64,000 nucleotides of DNA from Catellatospora tritici (GTDB lineage Bacteria > Actinomycetota > Actinomycetes > Mycobacteriales > Micromonosporaceae). Location: the NCBI RefSeq assembly GCF_019083965.1, contig NZ_JAHRCY010000011.1:186001-250000 (forward strand), given 5' to 3'. Positions 24,146 through 33,031 of this stretch are shown one piece after another (position 1 is the first letter of the stretch; every line of letters begins with the position of its first letter). Under the pieces are notes generated by a model, which searched no databases, was not told the DNA's origin, and was given only the letters and a program-made list of their open reading frames with translations. A program made the translations under genes and the position numbers.

Positions 24146-27100
24146 GTGAGAATAGCGACGATTGTCCGGATCGTTTGCGGGCTTGCGCTGGTCGCGGGCT
24201 CGGCTGCGGTTCCGACGGGTACGAGCGTGGCGGCGCCGACCAGCCCGCACAAGCTGCAACCCCAGTCCCGGGCCCTGGTCGGCCGCGCGCCCTCCAGCCG
24301 CCTCGCCCGCACCGACCGCAGCCTGCTCGGTCGCACCGACCACGAGCGCATCCCGGTCCTGGTCAAACTCGACTACGACGCCGTCGCCAGCTACCCCGGC
24401 GGCCTGCCCGGACTGGCCGCGACCAGCCCGGCGGTCACCGGAAAGCGGCTGCGCGCGAGCAAGGCCGAGCGCGACTACGAGGAATACCTCATCGGCCGGG
24501 AGCGCACCTTCGCCGCGACGCTGGCGTCGAAGCTGCCGTCGGCGCAGCTCGGCCGCTCCCTGCGTACGGTGTACGGCGGCCTGTCGCTCACTGTCCCCGC
24601 CGACCAGGTGCGCAAGCTCGCCGCGCTGCCGGACGTGGTGGCGGTGCAGCGCGACGAACTGCGCGAGCCGCTGACCGACTCGTCCGGCTCGTTCATCGGC
24701 GCTGACGCGCTCGCCCCGGCCGGTCCGACCGGCACGGCCGACGTGTCCCGGGCCGGGCAGGGCGTCATCGTGGGCGTACTGGACACCGGCGCCTGGCCCG
24801 AGCATCCGTCCTTCGCCGACCAGGGCATCCTCGGCACGCCCCCGGCCAAGGCCGACGGGACCAAGCGGCGGTGCGACTTCGGGGACAACCCGCTGACACC
24901 GGGCAAGGACGTGTTCCGCTGCAACCACAAGCTGATCGGCGGGGCCCCGTTCCTGGACGGCTACCTGTCGGCGTTCCCGAAGGAGAAGTACCGCACCGCG
25001 CGCGACTCCGACGGGCACGGCACCCACACCGCCTCGACCGCGGCGGGCAACGCGCTGGCCTCGGCGAAGATCTTCGGGGTGGAGCGCGGCCCGATCCACG
25101 GCATCGCCCCCGGCGCCTGGGTCAGCGTGTACAAGGTGTGCGGCGAGCAGGGCTGCATGTCTTCGGACTCGGCCGAAGCCGTCGCGCAGGCGGTGCGCGA
25201 CGGGGTCGACGTCGTCAACTTCTCCGTCTCCGGCGGCACCGACCCGTTCACCGACCCGGTCGAGATGGCCTTCCTCGACGCGTACGCAGCGGGCGTGTTC
25301 GTGGCCGCGTCGGCGGGCAACTCCGGCCCGGCGGCGGGCACGGTCAACCACCTGTCCCCGTGGGTGACCACGGTGGCCGCCTCGACCCAGCGCCGCGAGT
25401 TCGCCGCCGACCTGACCCTGCGCTCCGGGGACGCGACGCAGACGCTGCGTGGCGCCTCGCTGATGGGCGCGGCCGGGCCTGCCCCGATCGTGCGCGCGGG
25501 CGGGACCCCCGGGTATACCGGTGGCGCGACCTGCGCGAAGGCGGCCAAGCCGAAGACCTTCACCGGCAAGATCGTGGCCTGTGAGCGTGGTGGCAACGCC
25601 CGGGTGGAGAAGGGCTGGAACGTCAAGGCCGGCGGCGCGATCGGCATGGTGCTCTACAACCCGACCATCCAGGACACCGAGACCGACAACCACTGGCTGC
25701 CGACGGTGCACCTGCCCGACGCGACGCTGCTGGAGTTCCTGGACGCCCACGCCGACGTCACCGCGACGATCAGCGCGGGCACCCCGGTCAACGGCCCCGG
25801 CGACGTGATGGCGGCGTTCTCCTCGCGCGGCCCCGGCGGCCTGATGCTCAAGCCGGACGTGACCGCGCCGGGGGTGCAGATCCTGGCGGGCAACACCCCC
25901 ACCCCGGCCGAGACCACCGCCGGGCCGACCGGCCAGTACTTCCAGGCCATCGCGGGCACCTCCATGTCCTCGCCGCACGTGGCGGGGGCGGCGGCCGTGC
26001 TGGCCGCGCGGCATTCGGACTGGACCCCGGGCGAGCTCAAGTCGGCCCTGATGACCACCGCCGTCACGGACGTGGTCATCGAGAACGGCGTGGACCGCGC
26101 GGGCCCGCTGGACCTGGGCGCGGGCCGGATCGCGGTGGACCGCGCCGACGCCGCCGGGGTCACCATCGCCGAGACCGCCGACCGCATGTACGCCCTGGCC
26201 GACGACGAGGTGCGCGCGGTGCAGCTCAACCTGCCCTCGATCAACGCGCCGATCATGCCCGGTCGTCTGTCCACGGTCCGCACCCTGCGCAACATGACCG
26301 ACCAGCCGCTGACCTACCAGGTGTCGAGCACCTCGCCGGACAGCAGCACGATCAGCGTCCCGCAGACGGTCACCGTCCCCGCCCGGGGCACCGTGCCGCT
26401 GCCGGTGACCATCTACTCCCGCGCCGTCTCGGCCGGATTCCTGTTCGGCGAGATCCGGCTGGTCCCGTCCGGTGCCGGGCAGCCGCTGCACCTGCCGGTC
26501 GCGTTCCGGCCGACCCAGGGCCAGGTCACCCTGGCCAGCGCCTGCACCGCGAAGAAGGTGCAGCTGGCGCATACCGTCGACTGCACCATCACCGCCCGCA
26601 ACACCGGCTACGACCAGGCGCCGGTATCGCTGGCGACCCGGCTCGACAAGGGCATGGCCCTGGCCGACGTGGACGGCAAGGTGCAGTTGGGCCGGGAGGG
26701 CGAGGTGCGGCACAGCTCCACCCTGCGCGGTATCGAGCCGGGCACGCCTGCCCTGTCCGACCGGTCCGACCGGACCTGGCAGCCGCTGGGCATCACCCCG
26801 GACCCGATCGGTGACGAGGAACTGATCAACTACGAGGTGCCGGAGTTCCGGTATGCCGGGCAGGCCTACACCAGCATCGGCGTGGTCTCCAACGGCTACC
26901 TCGTCGTCGGCGGCGGCACCGGCCAGGACGTCCGCTTCGAGCCGCCGAAGTCGGTCGAGGTCGCCCGCCCCAACAACGTGCTCGCGCCGTACTGGGCGGA
27001 CCTGGACGGGTCGGCGGCCGAGGGTGTGCGCGTGGCCGAGGTGGACCGCGACGGCGAGAAGTGGATCGTGATCGAGTGGCGGGTGAACCGCTTCGGCACC

Positions 27101-27430
27101 GACGAGGGCCAGCGCTTCCAGGCGTGGCTCGCCGCCGGTGACGACGAGGACATCCGCTTCGCGTACGACGAGAAGGCGCTGCCCAAGGGTGCGACCGTCT
27201 TCGCCGTCGGCGCCGAGAACGCGCTGGGCAAGGGCGTGCTGTCCACCGACGCCCCGGCCGCCGACCGGGCGGTCGCGTCGACGGGCGGGCACCCGGGCGG
27301 GGTGGCGTCGTACACGGTGACCCTGCGCGGCGTGACGCCTGCCGACGGGACGCTGGTGACGGCGATGACCAGCCCGGACGTACCGGGGACGACCGTGGTG
27401 CGCAACCGGCTGCCGGTGGTGCTGCGCTGA
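24146..27430 (+). CDS. Large secreted S8 subtilase with PA-type insert
   Basis: The 1,094-aa protease has a signal peptide (VCGLALVAGSAAVPTGTSVAA), an inhibitor I9-like propeptide (about 65-172), and an S8 domain with Asp213 (GVLDTGAWPEH), His291 (DGHGTHTAST) and Ser606 (AGTSMSSPHVAG). Between His and Ser lies a protease-associated insert (about 415-545), as in cucumisin-type subtilases. The C-terminal ~390 residues are beta-rich fibronectin-like domains with a segment (IGVVSNGYLVVGGGTG) reminiscent of adhesive domains. It is secreted, with a general proteolytic role. The start is GTG; an overlapping ATG two bases earlier is in another frame. A strong terminator follows. Confidence 0.88.
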   Translation: MRIATIVRIVCGLALVAGSAAVPTGTSVAAPTSPHKLQPQSRALVGRAPSSRLARTDRSLLGRTDHERIPVLVKLDYDAVASYPGGLPGLAATSPAVTGKRLRASKAERDYEEYLIGRERTFAATLASKLPSAQLGRSLRTVYGGLSLTVPADQVRKLAALPDVVAVQRDELREPLTDSSGSFIGADALAPAGPTGTADVSRAGQGVIVGVLDTGAWPEHPSFADQGILGTPPAKADGTKRRCDFGDNPLTPGKDVFRCNHKLIGGAPFLDGYLSAFPKEKYRTARDSDGHGTHTASTAAGNALASAKIFGVERGPIHGIAPGAWVSVYKVCGEQGCMSSDSAEAVAQAVRDGVDVVNFSVSGGTDPFTDPVEMAFLDAYAAGVFVAASAGNSGPAAGTVNHLSPWVTTVAASTQRREFAADLTLRSGDATQTLRGASLMGAAGPAPIVRAGGTPGYTGGATCAKAAKPKTFTGKIVACERGGNARVEKGWNVKAGGAIGMVLYNPTIQDTETDNHWLPTVHLPDATLLEFLDAHADVTATISAGTPVNGPGDVMAAFSSRGPGGLMLKPDVTAPGVQILAGNTPTPAETTAGPTGQYFQAIAGTSMSSPHVAGAAAVLAARHSDWTPGELKSALMTTAVTDVVIENGVDRAGPLDLGAGRIAVDRADAAGVTIAETADRMYALADDEVRAVQLNLPSINAPIMPGRLSTVRTLRNMTDQPLTYQVSSTSPDSSTISVPQTVTVPARGTVPLPVTIYSRAVSAGFLFGEIRLVPSGAGQPLHLPVAFRPTQGQVTLASACTAKKVQLAHTVDCTITARNTGYDQAPVSLATRLDKGMALADVDGKVQLGREGEVRHSSTLRGIEPGTPALSDRSDRTWQPLGITPDPIGDEELINYEVPEFRYAGQAYTSIGVVSNGYLVVGGGTGQDVRFEPPKSVEVARPNNVLAPYWADLDGSAAEGVRVAEVDRDGEKWIVIEWRVNRFGTDEGQRFQAWLAAGDDEDIRFAYDEKALPKGATVFAVGAENALGKGVLSTDAPAADRAVASTGGHPGGVASYTVTLRGVTPADGTLVTAMTSPDVPGTTVVRNRLPVVLR

Positions 27431-27833
27431 GTGCTCGTCAGCCGCTTCGCGGCTGACCCTGCGGTGCCGAGTGGTCCCGGAGATGGAACCGTCCATCTCC
27501 GGGACCACTTTGTTTGACGGCGATGGCCGGGGTGTCGCCGGTGGCACCAGCACTTGTCGCTTCAGTCGATAGTCGACTGAGCCTGTTGTAAGCGCAGCGT
27601 GACGCAATACTTACGGATCGCTGACGGATCGGAGTGCGCAGGCGATCAGGCGGTACAGCGTACGGTGTTCGACCGGCTGCCCACCGTGATCAATCGATGC
27701 GGCCGCTTGCCTGTTGACTATTCAGGAAACCGGCACCGACCAATTGCGACCGTGAAATCCGTGTGCGATTCGCGAAATCGCGAGCGGATGCTCGGTTTCT
27801 TACTCCAGTCCTGAAGGGAGCCGTGGCGGCGCC
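27431..27833. other. 403-bp gene-free junction before the TIR gene
   Basis: The first 85 bp hold the subtilase terminator. From about 27550 the composition becomes clearly less GC-rich. Short palindromes lie here: CAGTCGATAGTCGACTG (27563-27579) and TCGCGAAATCGCGA (27770-27783). TTGACT near 27715 could be a -35 but no matching -10 is convincing. It looks like the left edge of a transferred segment. Confidence 0.5.
27471..27515 (+). terminator. Rho-independent terminator of the subtilase gene
   Basis: A perfect 17-bp stem GTGGTCCCGGAGATGGA / TCCATCTCCGGGACCAC with an ACCG loop is followed by TTTGTTT. Confidence 0.9.
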
Positions 27834-28313
27834 ATGCCCGAAATCTTTGTCAACCACCGAACCACGGACACCGCGACAATGGCTTACAATATCGAGAAGG
27901 CAATTGTCGAGAAGTTTGGTGCCAGGGTTGTCTACCGTGACAACTCGTCGATTCCGCCAGGAGTCCACTTTGAGCCTCACCTGTGGGCCAACCTCGCAGT
28001 TTCCAAGGTCATCCTCGTGCTCATCGGGAATCATTGGCTGACGCCGGACAGCACTGGAAACATCCCGCTCTTTGCCCCGAAAGACTTCGTGCGGCGGGAG
28101 ATCGAGAAGGCCAAGGAACTCAACATACGCATCCTTCCGGTGCTGATCGGCTGGACCGAAGACCGTATCAATCCCGATGACCATGACGCGAAGCTCTTCG
28201 CGGCGGGAACCGGATACGTGCTCCACCACGACCATCGCCCCGTCATCGAGGTGAGGGGTGCCTGCTTCGTCCGGCGCCAGGTCAGCGGATGCGGAAGGTC
28301 TGGCGGTAGGTGA
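27834..28313 (+). CDS. Orphan TIR-domain protein, probably 3'-truncated
   Basis: The 159-aa product matches bacterial TIR domains: PEIFVNHRTTD (strand A and BB-loop start), FGARVVYRDNSSIPPG, VSKVILVLIGNHWL and DFVRREIEKAKELNIRILPVLI. Glu89 (FVRRE) is at the place of the catalytic glutamate of NAD-cleaving TIRs. TIR proteins act in anti-phage defence (Thoeris, CBASS and others) or signalling. After about residue 140 the sequence turns into basic text that overlaps, on the other strand, the last 32 bp of the AraC-type gene. The true C-terminus may therefore have been lost at the junction near 28250. GC content is far below the neighbours. No partner effector gene is adjacent. Confidence 0.7.
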   Translation: MPEIFVNHRTTDTATMAYNIEKAIVEKFGARVVYRDNSSIPPGVHFEPHLWANLAVSKVILVLIGNHWLTPDSTGNIPLFAPKDFVRREIEKAKELNIRILPVLIGWTEDRINPDDHDAKLFAAGTGYVLHHDHRPVIEVRGACFVRRQVSGCGRSGGR

Positions 28314-29232
28314 GGGGGGTGGTGCCGAGGCGGCGGTTGAAGTGGTGCCGCAACGTCGCCGAGTCGCCGAACCCGGCGCGGGCCGCGACCGACTCCACGG
28401 TCAGCTCGGTCTCCTCCAGCAGCCGCCGGGCCAGCAGCACCCGCTGGTGTGTGATCCAGTCGTGCGGGGTCGCCCCGGTCTCGGCCCGGAACTTGCGGGC
28501 GAAGGTGCGCGGTGCCATGTGCGTCCGCCCGGCCAGGTCGTCGACGGTCAGCGGCTGTTCCAGGTGCCGCAGCAGCCACTCCAGCAGCGGTTGCAGCGTC
28601 TCGCACTCGACCGCGTCCGGGATCGGCGCCTCGATGAACTGCGACTGCCCGCCCGCCCGGTGCGGCGGGACGACCATCCGCCGGGCCAGCTTGGTGGCCA
28701 CCACCGACCCGTGCACCTGCCGGACCAGGTGCAGGCAGGCGTCGATCCCGGCGGCGGTGCCGGCGCTGGTGATCACTTTGCCGTCCTGCACATACAGCTC
28801 GTCCGGCACCACCAGTGCGGTCGGGTAGCGCTCGCGCAGCAGGGCGGCGTGGTTCCAGTGCGTGGTGCAGCGGCGCCCGTCCAGCAACCCGGCCTGGCCG
28901 AGCAGGAACGCCCCCGAGCACACCGCCATCACCCAGGCCCCACGCTGCGCGGCCGTCCGCAGCGCCGCGACCGCGGCGGGTGGGGCGTCGCAGCTCAGCG
29001 GGTGCGCGGGCACCGCGATCAGGTCGGCGGTGGCCAGCGGCGCGAGGTCGGCGTGCGGTTCGATCAGGAAACCCGATCGGGTACGAACCGGGCCGCCGTC
29101 CACGCTGCACACCGCGAACTCGTACCCGGGGAAGCCGTCCGCGGTGCGGTCGGTGCCGAACACCTCGCACAGCACCCCGAGCTCGAACGGTGCGATCTGG
29201 TCCAGCGCCAGCACGGCGACACGCGTCAGCAT
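28282..29232 (-). CDS. GlxA-type transcriptional regulator (DJ-1/PfpI + AraC HTH)
   Basis: The 316-aa regulator has an N-terminal class I amidotransferase-like domain (about 1-170) with the nucleophile-elbow cysteine in AVCSGAFLL and an HW following (TTHWNHA). Two AraC helix-turn-helix units form the C-terminus (LTVDDLAGRTHMAPRTFARKFRAETG and LTVESVAARAGFGDSATLRHHFNRRLG). Such proteins sense small metabolites and regulate neighbouring catabolic genes. The ATG at 29232 begins MLTRVAVLALD just before the fold, and a longer frame adds only low-quality sequence. A hairpin at 29273-29292 could be its operator. Confidence 0.88.
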   Translation of the reverse strand: MLTRVAVLALDQIAPFELGVLCEVFGTDRTADGFPGYEFAVCSVDGGPVRTRSGFLIEPHADLAPLATADLIAVPAHPLSCDAPPAAVAALRTAAQRGAWVMAVCSGAFLLGQAGLLDGRRCTTHWNHAALLRERYPTALVVPDELYVQDGKVITSAGTAAGIDACLHLVRQVHGSVVATKLARRMVVPPHRAGGQSQFIEAPIPDAVECETLQPLLEWLLRHLEQPLTVDDLAGRTHMAPRTFARKFRAETGATPHDWITHQRVLLARRLLEETELTVESVAARAGFGDSATLRHHFNRRLGTTPLTYRQTFRIR

Positions 29233-29272
29233 GCCCTGAACGCTAGCCCATGATTGGCAGAAATTCGACGGG

Positions 29273-29292
29273 CAGTGGCATCTCTGCCACTG
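29273..29292. promoter_or_regulatory. Hairpin/operator upstream of the GlxA-type gene
   Basis: CAGTGGCA and TGCCACTG are perfect 8-bp inverted repeats around TCTC, in the divergent gap between the regulator and the 40-codon ORF. A likely autoregulation site. Confidence 0.35.
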
Positions 29293-29374
29293 TCGGCGGC
29301 ACGGCCTGCGGCGGAGACTGGATACCGACACCGGTGCACAACTTCGTCAAACTTCTCGAAACGGTGAGGCCGTC

Positions 29375-29497
29375 ATGGGGATCTTCGTCTTCTTCGTGGT
29401 GTTCGCGCTGGTCCTCGGTGTCGCGGGCCAGCTGGGGATGATCGTCACCAATTCCGACCCCGACGTGCGGCAGAGGTCCTTTATCGGGCACGCTTAG
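29375..29497 (+). CDS. 40-aa single-span membrane peptide upstream of hpt
   Basis: ATG at 29375 with GTGAGG 6 nt before it. The product (MGIFVFFVVFALVLGVAGQL...) has one hydrophobic helix over residues 2-24 and a short polar tail with DPDVRQRSF. It ends 4 nt before the hpt start, so it could be a leader peptide or a small membrane protein co-expressed with hpt. No known family is recognised. Confidence 0.45.
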   Translation: MGIFVFFVVFALVLGVAGQLGMIVTNSDPDVRQRSFIGHA

Positions 29498-29501
29498 GCA
29501 C

Positions 29502-30065
29502 ATGGGCTGGTACGACGCGGACATTGACCGTGTGATCATCACTGAAGAGGAGCTCCGCGCTAAGACCGCCGAGCTCGCCAAGCAGGTCGCCGCCGACCAC
29601 GCGTCGGTCGACGGCCTGCTGTTGGTCTGCGTGCTCAAGGGCGCGGTCATGTTCATGGCGGACTTCGCCCGCGAGCTGGGCCGCGTCGGCGGTCCGCCGG
29701 CGGAGCTGGAGTTCATGGCGGTCTCGTCGTACGGGCAGGGCACCACCTCCTCCGGAGTGGTGCGCATCCTCAAGGACCTGGATCGTGACATCGCCGGGCG
29801 GCACGTGGTCGTGGTCGAGGACATCGTCGACTCCGGCCTGACCCTCAGCTGGCTGCTGAAGTACCTGGAGTCCCGCTCGGCGAAGTCCGTCGACGTGGTG
29901 GCCCTGTTCCGCAAGCCCGAGGCGATCAAGGTGCCGGTGCCGGTCAAGTACGTCGGCTTCGACATCCCCAACGAGTTCGTCGTCGGCTACGGCCTGGACT
30001 ATGCCGAGCGCTACCGCGAGGTGCCGTACGTCGGCATCCTCAAGCCCGAGGTCTACCAGCGCTGA
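29502..30065 (+). CDS. hpt: Hypoxanthine phosphoribosyltransferase
   Basis: The 187-aa purine-salvage enzyme makes IMP/GMP from hypoxanthine/guanine and PRPP. The PRPP-binding loop VVVVEDIVDSGLTL (about 103-116) is complete. The early lysine (VLKGAVMF), the SSYGQGT flexible loop and the Asp of the purine pocket (VGFDIPNEFVVGYGLDY) are present. It precedes ftsH as in other actinobacteria and lies after tilS in the ancestral order, here separated from it by the accessory insert. Confidence 0.96.
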   Translation: MGWYDADIDRVIITEEELRAKTAELAKQVAADHASVDGLLLVCVLKGAVMFMADFARELGRVGGPPAELEFMAVSSYGQGTTSSGVVRILKDLDRDIAGRHVVVVEDIVDSGLTLSWLLKYLESRSAKSVDVVALFRKPEAIKVPVPVKYVGFDIPNEFVVGYGLDYAERYREVPYVGILKPEVYQR

Positions 30066-30152
30066 GTGGTCGGTGCCGATCGCCGTTCGCGACCGGATCC
30101 GGTGCTCCGCACACGGGTTCGGGCCGAGGGCGGCGATCATGCTTTGCGCCCG

Positions 30153-30171
30153 TATTCGCTCTCAGCGAACA
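30153..30171. promoter_or_regulatory. ClgR-type operator upstream of ftsH
   Basis: Reverse strand TGTTCGCTGAGAGCGAATA fits the published ClgR consensus (CGCT-NAN-AGCG with flanking A/T) exactly. It is 189 nt before the ftsH ATG in a 294-bp gap that also contains TTGTCC (30182-30187). Confidence 0.55.
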
Positions 30172-30359
30172 GCGGTACGATTTGTCCGTAATAGTGGGTA
30201 GCTGAGCTGAGAAAACGCTGAACGTTGTGCGATCGGCACCACGCATCACTCAACCGAAGGTTTCTACGGTGTACCGTCGAGTGACCGGGCCGCGCCCGGT
30301 GAGCTGACCGCCTCTATCGATCAGGAGGACACGGGCGCGATCAAGCGTCCGGTAACAGC

Positions 30360-32387
30360 ATGGAGCGTACGCGTATCTTCCGCCGGCCGATCTTCTGGAT
30401 CTTCATCGTGGCCATCTGCGCGATCCTGCTCAGCCAGCTCTTCACCAGCGGCCCGAGCTACCAGCCGGTTGAGACCTCTGTCGCCCAGAGCGCCATCGCC
30501 CAGGCCGGTCCGGGTGGCATCAAGAAGGTCGAGCTGCGCGACAAGGAGCAGACGATCCGCATCGACCTGGCCAACAAGGCCAAGTTCAACGATGTGGAGA
30601 CCGACAAGATCGAGGCGCAGTACCCGGCCGACGCCGGGCTGGAGTTCTTCAACCAGGTCGTCGAGGCGAAGAAGGACGGCAAGATCTCCGAGACCTACAA
30701 CACGGAGGTCACCGAGGAGAGCGTCTTCCTCTCCCTGCTGGTGAGCCTGCTGCCGATCGCGATCCTGGTCATCCTGCTGCTGCTGTTCATGTCGCAGATG
30801 CAGGGCGGCGGCTCCCGGGTGCTCAACTTCGGCAAGTCGAAGGCCAAGCTCGTCAGCAAGGACACCCCGAAGACCACCTTCGCGGACGTGGCCGGCGCCG
30901 ACGAGGCCGTCGAGGAGCTGCACGAGATCAAGGACTTCCTGCAGAACCCGGCGAAGTACCAGGCGCTCGGCGCCAAGATCCCGAAGGGCGTGCTGCTGTT
31001 CGGCCCGCCCGGAACCGGCAAGACCCTGCTGGCCCGCGCCGTCGCCGGCGAGGCCGGGGTGCCGTTCTACTCCATCTCGGGCTCGGACTTCGTCGAGATG
31101 TTCGTGGGTGTCGGCGCCTCGCGGGTCCGCGACCTGTTCGAGCAGGCCAAGGCCAACGCGCCGGCGATCGTCTTCGTCGACGAGATCGACGCGGTCGGCC
31201 GCCACCGCGGCGCCGGCCTGGGCGGCGGCCACGACGAGCGCGAGCAGACCCTCAACCAGCTGCTGGTCGAGATGGACGGCTTCGACGCCAAGGGCGGCGT
31301 GATCCTGATCGCCGCCACCAACCGCCCCGACATTCTCGACCCGGCGCTGCTGCGTCCCGGCCGCTTCGACCGCCAGATCGCGGTCGACACCCCGGACATG
31401 GTCGGCCGCAAGTCGATCCTGCGGGTGCACGCCAAGGGCAAGCCGTTCACGCCCGACGTCGACCTCGACGCGGTGGCCCGCCGGACGCCCGGCTTCACCG
31501 GTGCCGACCTGGCCAACGTGATCAACGAGGCCGCCCTGCTGACCGCGCGCCAGGACAAGCGCGCCATCAGCAACGACTCGCTCGAGGAGTCGATCGACCG
31601 CGTGGTGGCCGGCCCGCAGCGCCGCACCCGGGTCATGTCGGACCACGAGAAGAAGATCACCGCGTACCACGAGGGCGGGCACGCCCTGGTGGCCTGGGCG
31701 CTGCCGCACTCCGCGCCGGTGCACAAGGTGACCATCCTGTCGCGCAGCCGCTCGCTGGGCCACACCCTGGTCCTGCCGACCGAGGACAAGTACACCCAGA
31801 CCCGCGCCGAGATGATCGACACCCTGGCGTACGCGCTGGGCGGTCGGGCCGCCGAGGAGTTGGTCTTCCACGAGCCCACCACCGGTGCCGGCAACGACAT
31901 CGAGAAGGCTTCGGCCCTGGCCCGCGCCATGGTCACCCAGTACGGCATGAGCTCCAAGCTCGGTGCGGTCAAGTACGGCACCAGCGGCGACGAGCCGTTC
32001 CTGGGCCGGTCCTACGGCCACGAGCGCGACTACTCCGACGCCGTCGCCGCCGAGATCGACGCCGAGGTGCGCCAGCTCATCGAGCTTGCCCACGACGAGG
32101 CGTACGAGATCCTCGTCGAGTACCGGGACGTCCTCGACGCGATCGTGCTGGAGCTGATCGAGAAGGAGACCATCTCGACCGCCGACATGGCGCGCGTCTG
32201 CGCCCGCGTCGTAAAGCGGCCGCCGATGGCCCCGTTCAACGGCTTCGGCAAGCGCACGCCCTCCACCCAGCCGCCGGTGCTGACCCCGGCCGAGTTGGAG
32301 AAGAAGGCCAGCGAGAACGCCGCCCAGAACGACGCCCAGAACGACGGTGAGGTCACCGTCGGCTCGTCCGCGGAGAGCACGAACTGA
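30360..32387 (+). CDS. ftsH: ATP-dependent zinc metalloprotease FtsH
   Basis: The 675-aa membrane protease degrades misfolded or short-lived membrane and cytosolic proteins. Two membrane helices (IFWIFIVAICAILLSQLF and LLPIAILVILLLLFM) flank a small outside domain. The AAA module has Walker A GPPGTGKT (about 215-222), Walker B IVFVDEID and the second region of homology. The zinc site is HEGGH (437-441). The tail is Gln/Asn-rich (ENAAQNDAQNDG). The ATG at 30360 has no close ribosome site; AGGAGG lies 31 nt upstream but no in-frame start codon is nearer to it. A ClgR-type box is in the upstream region. Confidence 0.96.
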   Translation: MERTRIFRRPIFWIFIVAICAILLSQLFTSGPSYQPVETSVAQSAIAQAGPGGIKKVELRDKEQTIRIDLANKAKFNDVETDKIEAQYPADAGLEFFNQVVEAKKDGKISETYNTEVTEESVFLSLLVSLLPIAILVILLLLFMSQMQGGGSRVLNFGKSKAKLVSKDTPKTTFADVAGADEAVEELHEIKDFLQNPAKYQALGAKIPKGVLLFGPPGTGKTLLARAVAGEAGVPFYSISGSDFVEMFVGVGASRVRDLFEQAKANAPAIVFVDEIDAVGRHRGAGLGGGHDEREQTLNQLLVEMDGFDAKGGVILIAATNRPDILDPALLRPGRFDRQIAVDTPDMVGRKSILRVHAKGKPFTPDVDLDAVARRTPGFTGADLANVINEAALLTARQDKRAISNDSLEESIDRVVAGPQRRTRVMSDHEKKITAYHEGGHALVAWALPHSAPVHKVTILSRSRSLGHTLVLPTEDKYTQTRAEMIDTLAYALGGRAAEELVFHEPTTGAGNDIEKASALARAMVTQYGMSSKLGAVKYGTSGDEPFLGRSYGHERDYSDAVAAEIDAEVRQLIELAHDEAYEILVEYRDVLDAIVLELIEKETISTADMARVCARVVKRPPMAPFNGFGKRTPSTQPPVLTPAELEKKASENAAQNDAQNDGEVTVGSSAESTN

Positions 32388-32452
32388 ACGGCGAGCAGCA
32401 CCTAGATCACCTCGCCGCCCGCCTGGTCGACGGCTCCCTCACCGGTGTTCCG

Positions 32453-33028
32453 GTGGAGGACGCCGTCGACCTCGGGCGGATCGAGAAGGCGATCCGCGAG
32501 CTCCTGATCGCCCTCGGCGAGGACCCCGACCGCGACGGCCTGCAGCGCACCCCCGCTCGGGTCGCCCGTGCGTACGCCGAACTCTTCGCCGGGCTGCGCG
32601 TCGACCCCACCCAGGTGCTGACCACCACGTTCGAAGCCGACCACGACGAGTTCGTCCTGGTCCGCGACATCCAGGTGTTCAGTCTGTGCGAGCATCACCT
32701 GCTGCCGTTCAAGGGCGTCGCCCACGTCGGCTACCTGCCCGGCGCCGACGGGCGCATCACTGGCCTGTCCAAGCTCGCCCGCCTCGTCGAGGTGTATGCC
32801 CGCCGCCCGCAGGTCCAGGAACGCCTCACCTCGCAGATCGCCGACCTGCTCCAGCAGCAGCTCGCCGCGCGCGGCGTGATCGTGGTGCTGGAGTGCGAGC
32901 ACATGTGCATGGAGATGCGCGGCATCCGCAAGGCCGGCGCCCGCACCGTCACCAGCGCGCTGCGCGGCCTGTGCAAGACCGACCCGAAGACCCGCGCCGA
33001 AGCGCTGGCCCTCATCAACGCCCGCTGA
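32453..33028 (+). CDS. folE: GTP cyclohydrolase I
   Basis: The 191-aa enzyme opens the folate pathway by turning GTP into dihydroneopterin triphosphate. Zinc ligands are Cys79 and His82 (SLCEHHLLPF) and Cys152 (ECEHMCMEMRG). The GLSKLAR and RPQVQERLT motifs are intact. The GTG at 32453 lacks a ribosome site. The frame stays open upstream to a CTG at 32384 that overlaps the ftsH stop (CTGA), adding LNGEQHLDHLAARLVDGSLTG. That rare start with coupling is an alternative. It converges on the next gene with a 3-nt gap. In the usual actinobacterial order folP would follow directly; here it lies 13 kb away and inverted. Confidence 0.95.
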   Translation: MEDAVDLGRIEKAIRELLIALGEDPDRDGLQRTPARVARAYAELFAGLRVDPTQVLTTTFEADHDEFVLVRDIQVFSLCEHHLLPFKGVAHVGYLPGADGRITGLSKLARLVEVYARRPQVQERLTSQIADLLQQQLAARGVIVVLECEHMCMEMRGIRKAGARTVTSALRGLCKTDPKTRAEALALINAR

Positions 33029-33031
33029 CGG

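Noticed and set aside
24044..27607. A 1,187-codon antisense open frame across the subtilase gene
   Set aside because: Arg/Gly/His-rich shadow caused by high GC at codon position 3; no ribosome site or domain.
28250..28313. Treating the last residues of the TIR frame as a real functional tail
   Set aside because: They lie antisense to the conserved end of the AraC domain and have shadow-type composition.
32384..32452. CTG start for folE overlapping the ftsH stop
   Set aside because: CTG starts are rare and the extra residues are outside the conserved enzyme; kept only as an alternative to GTG 32453.
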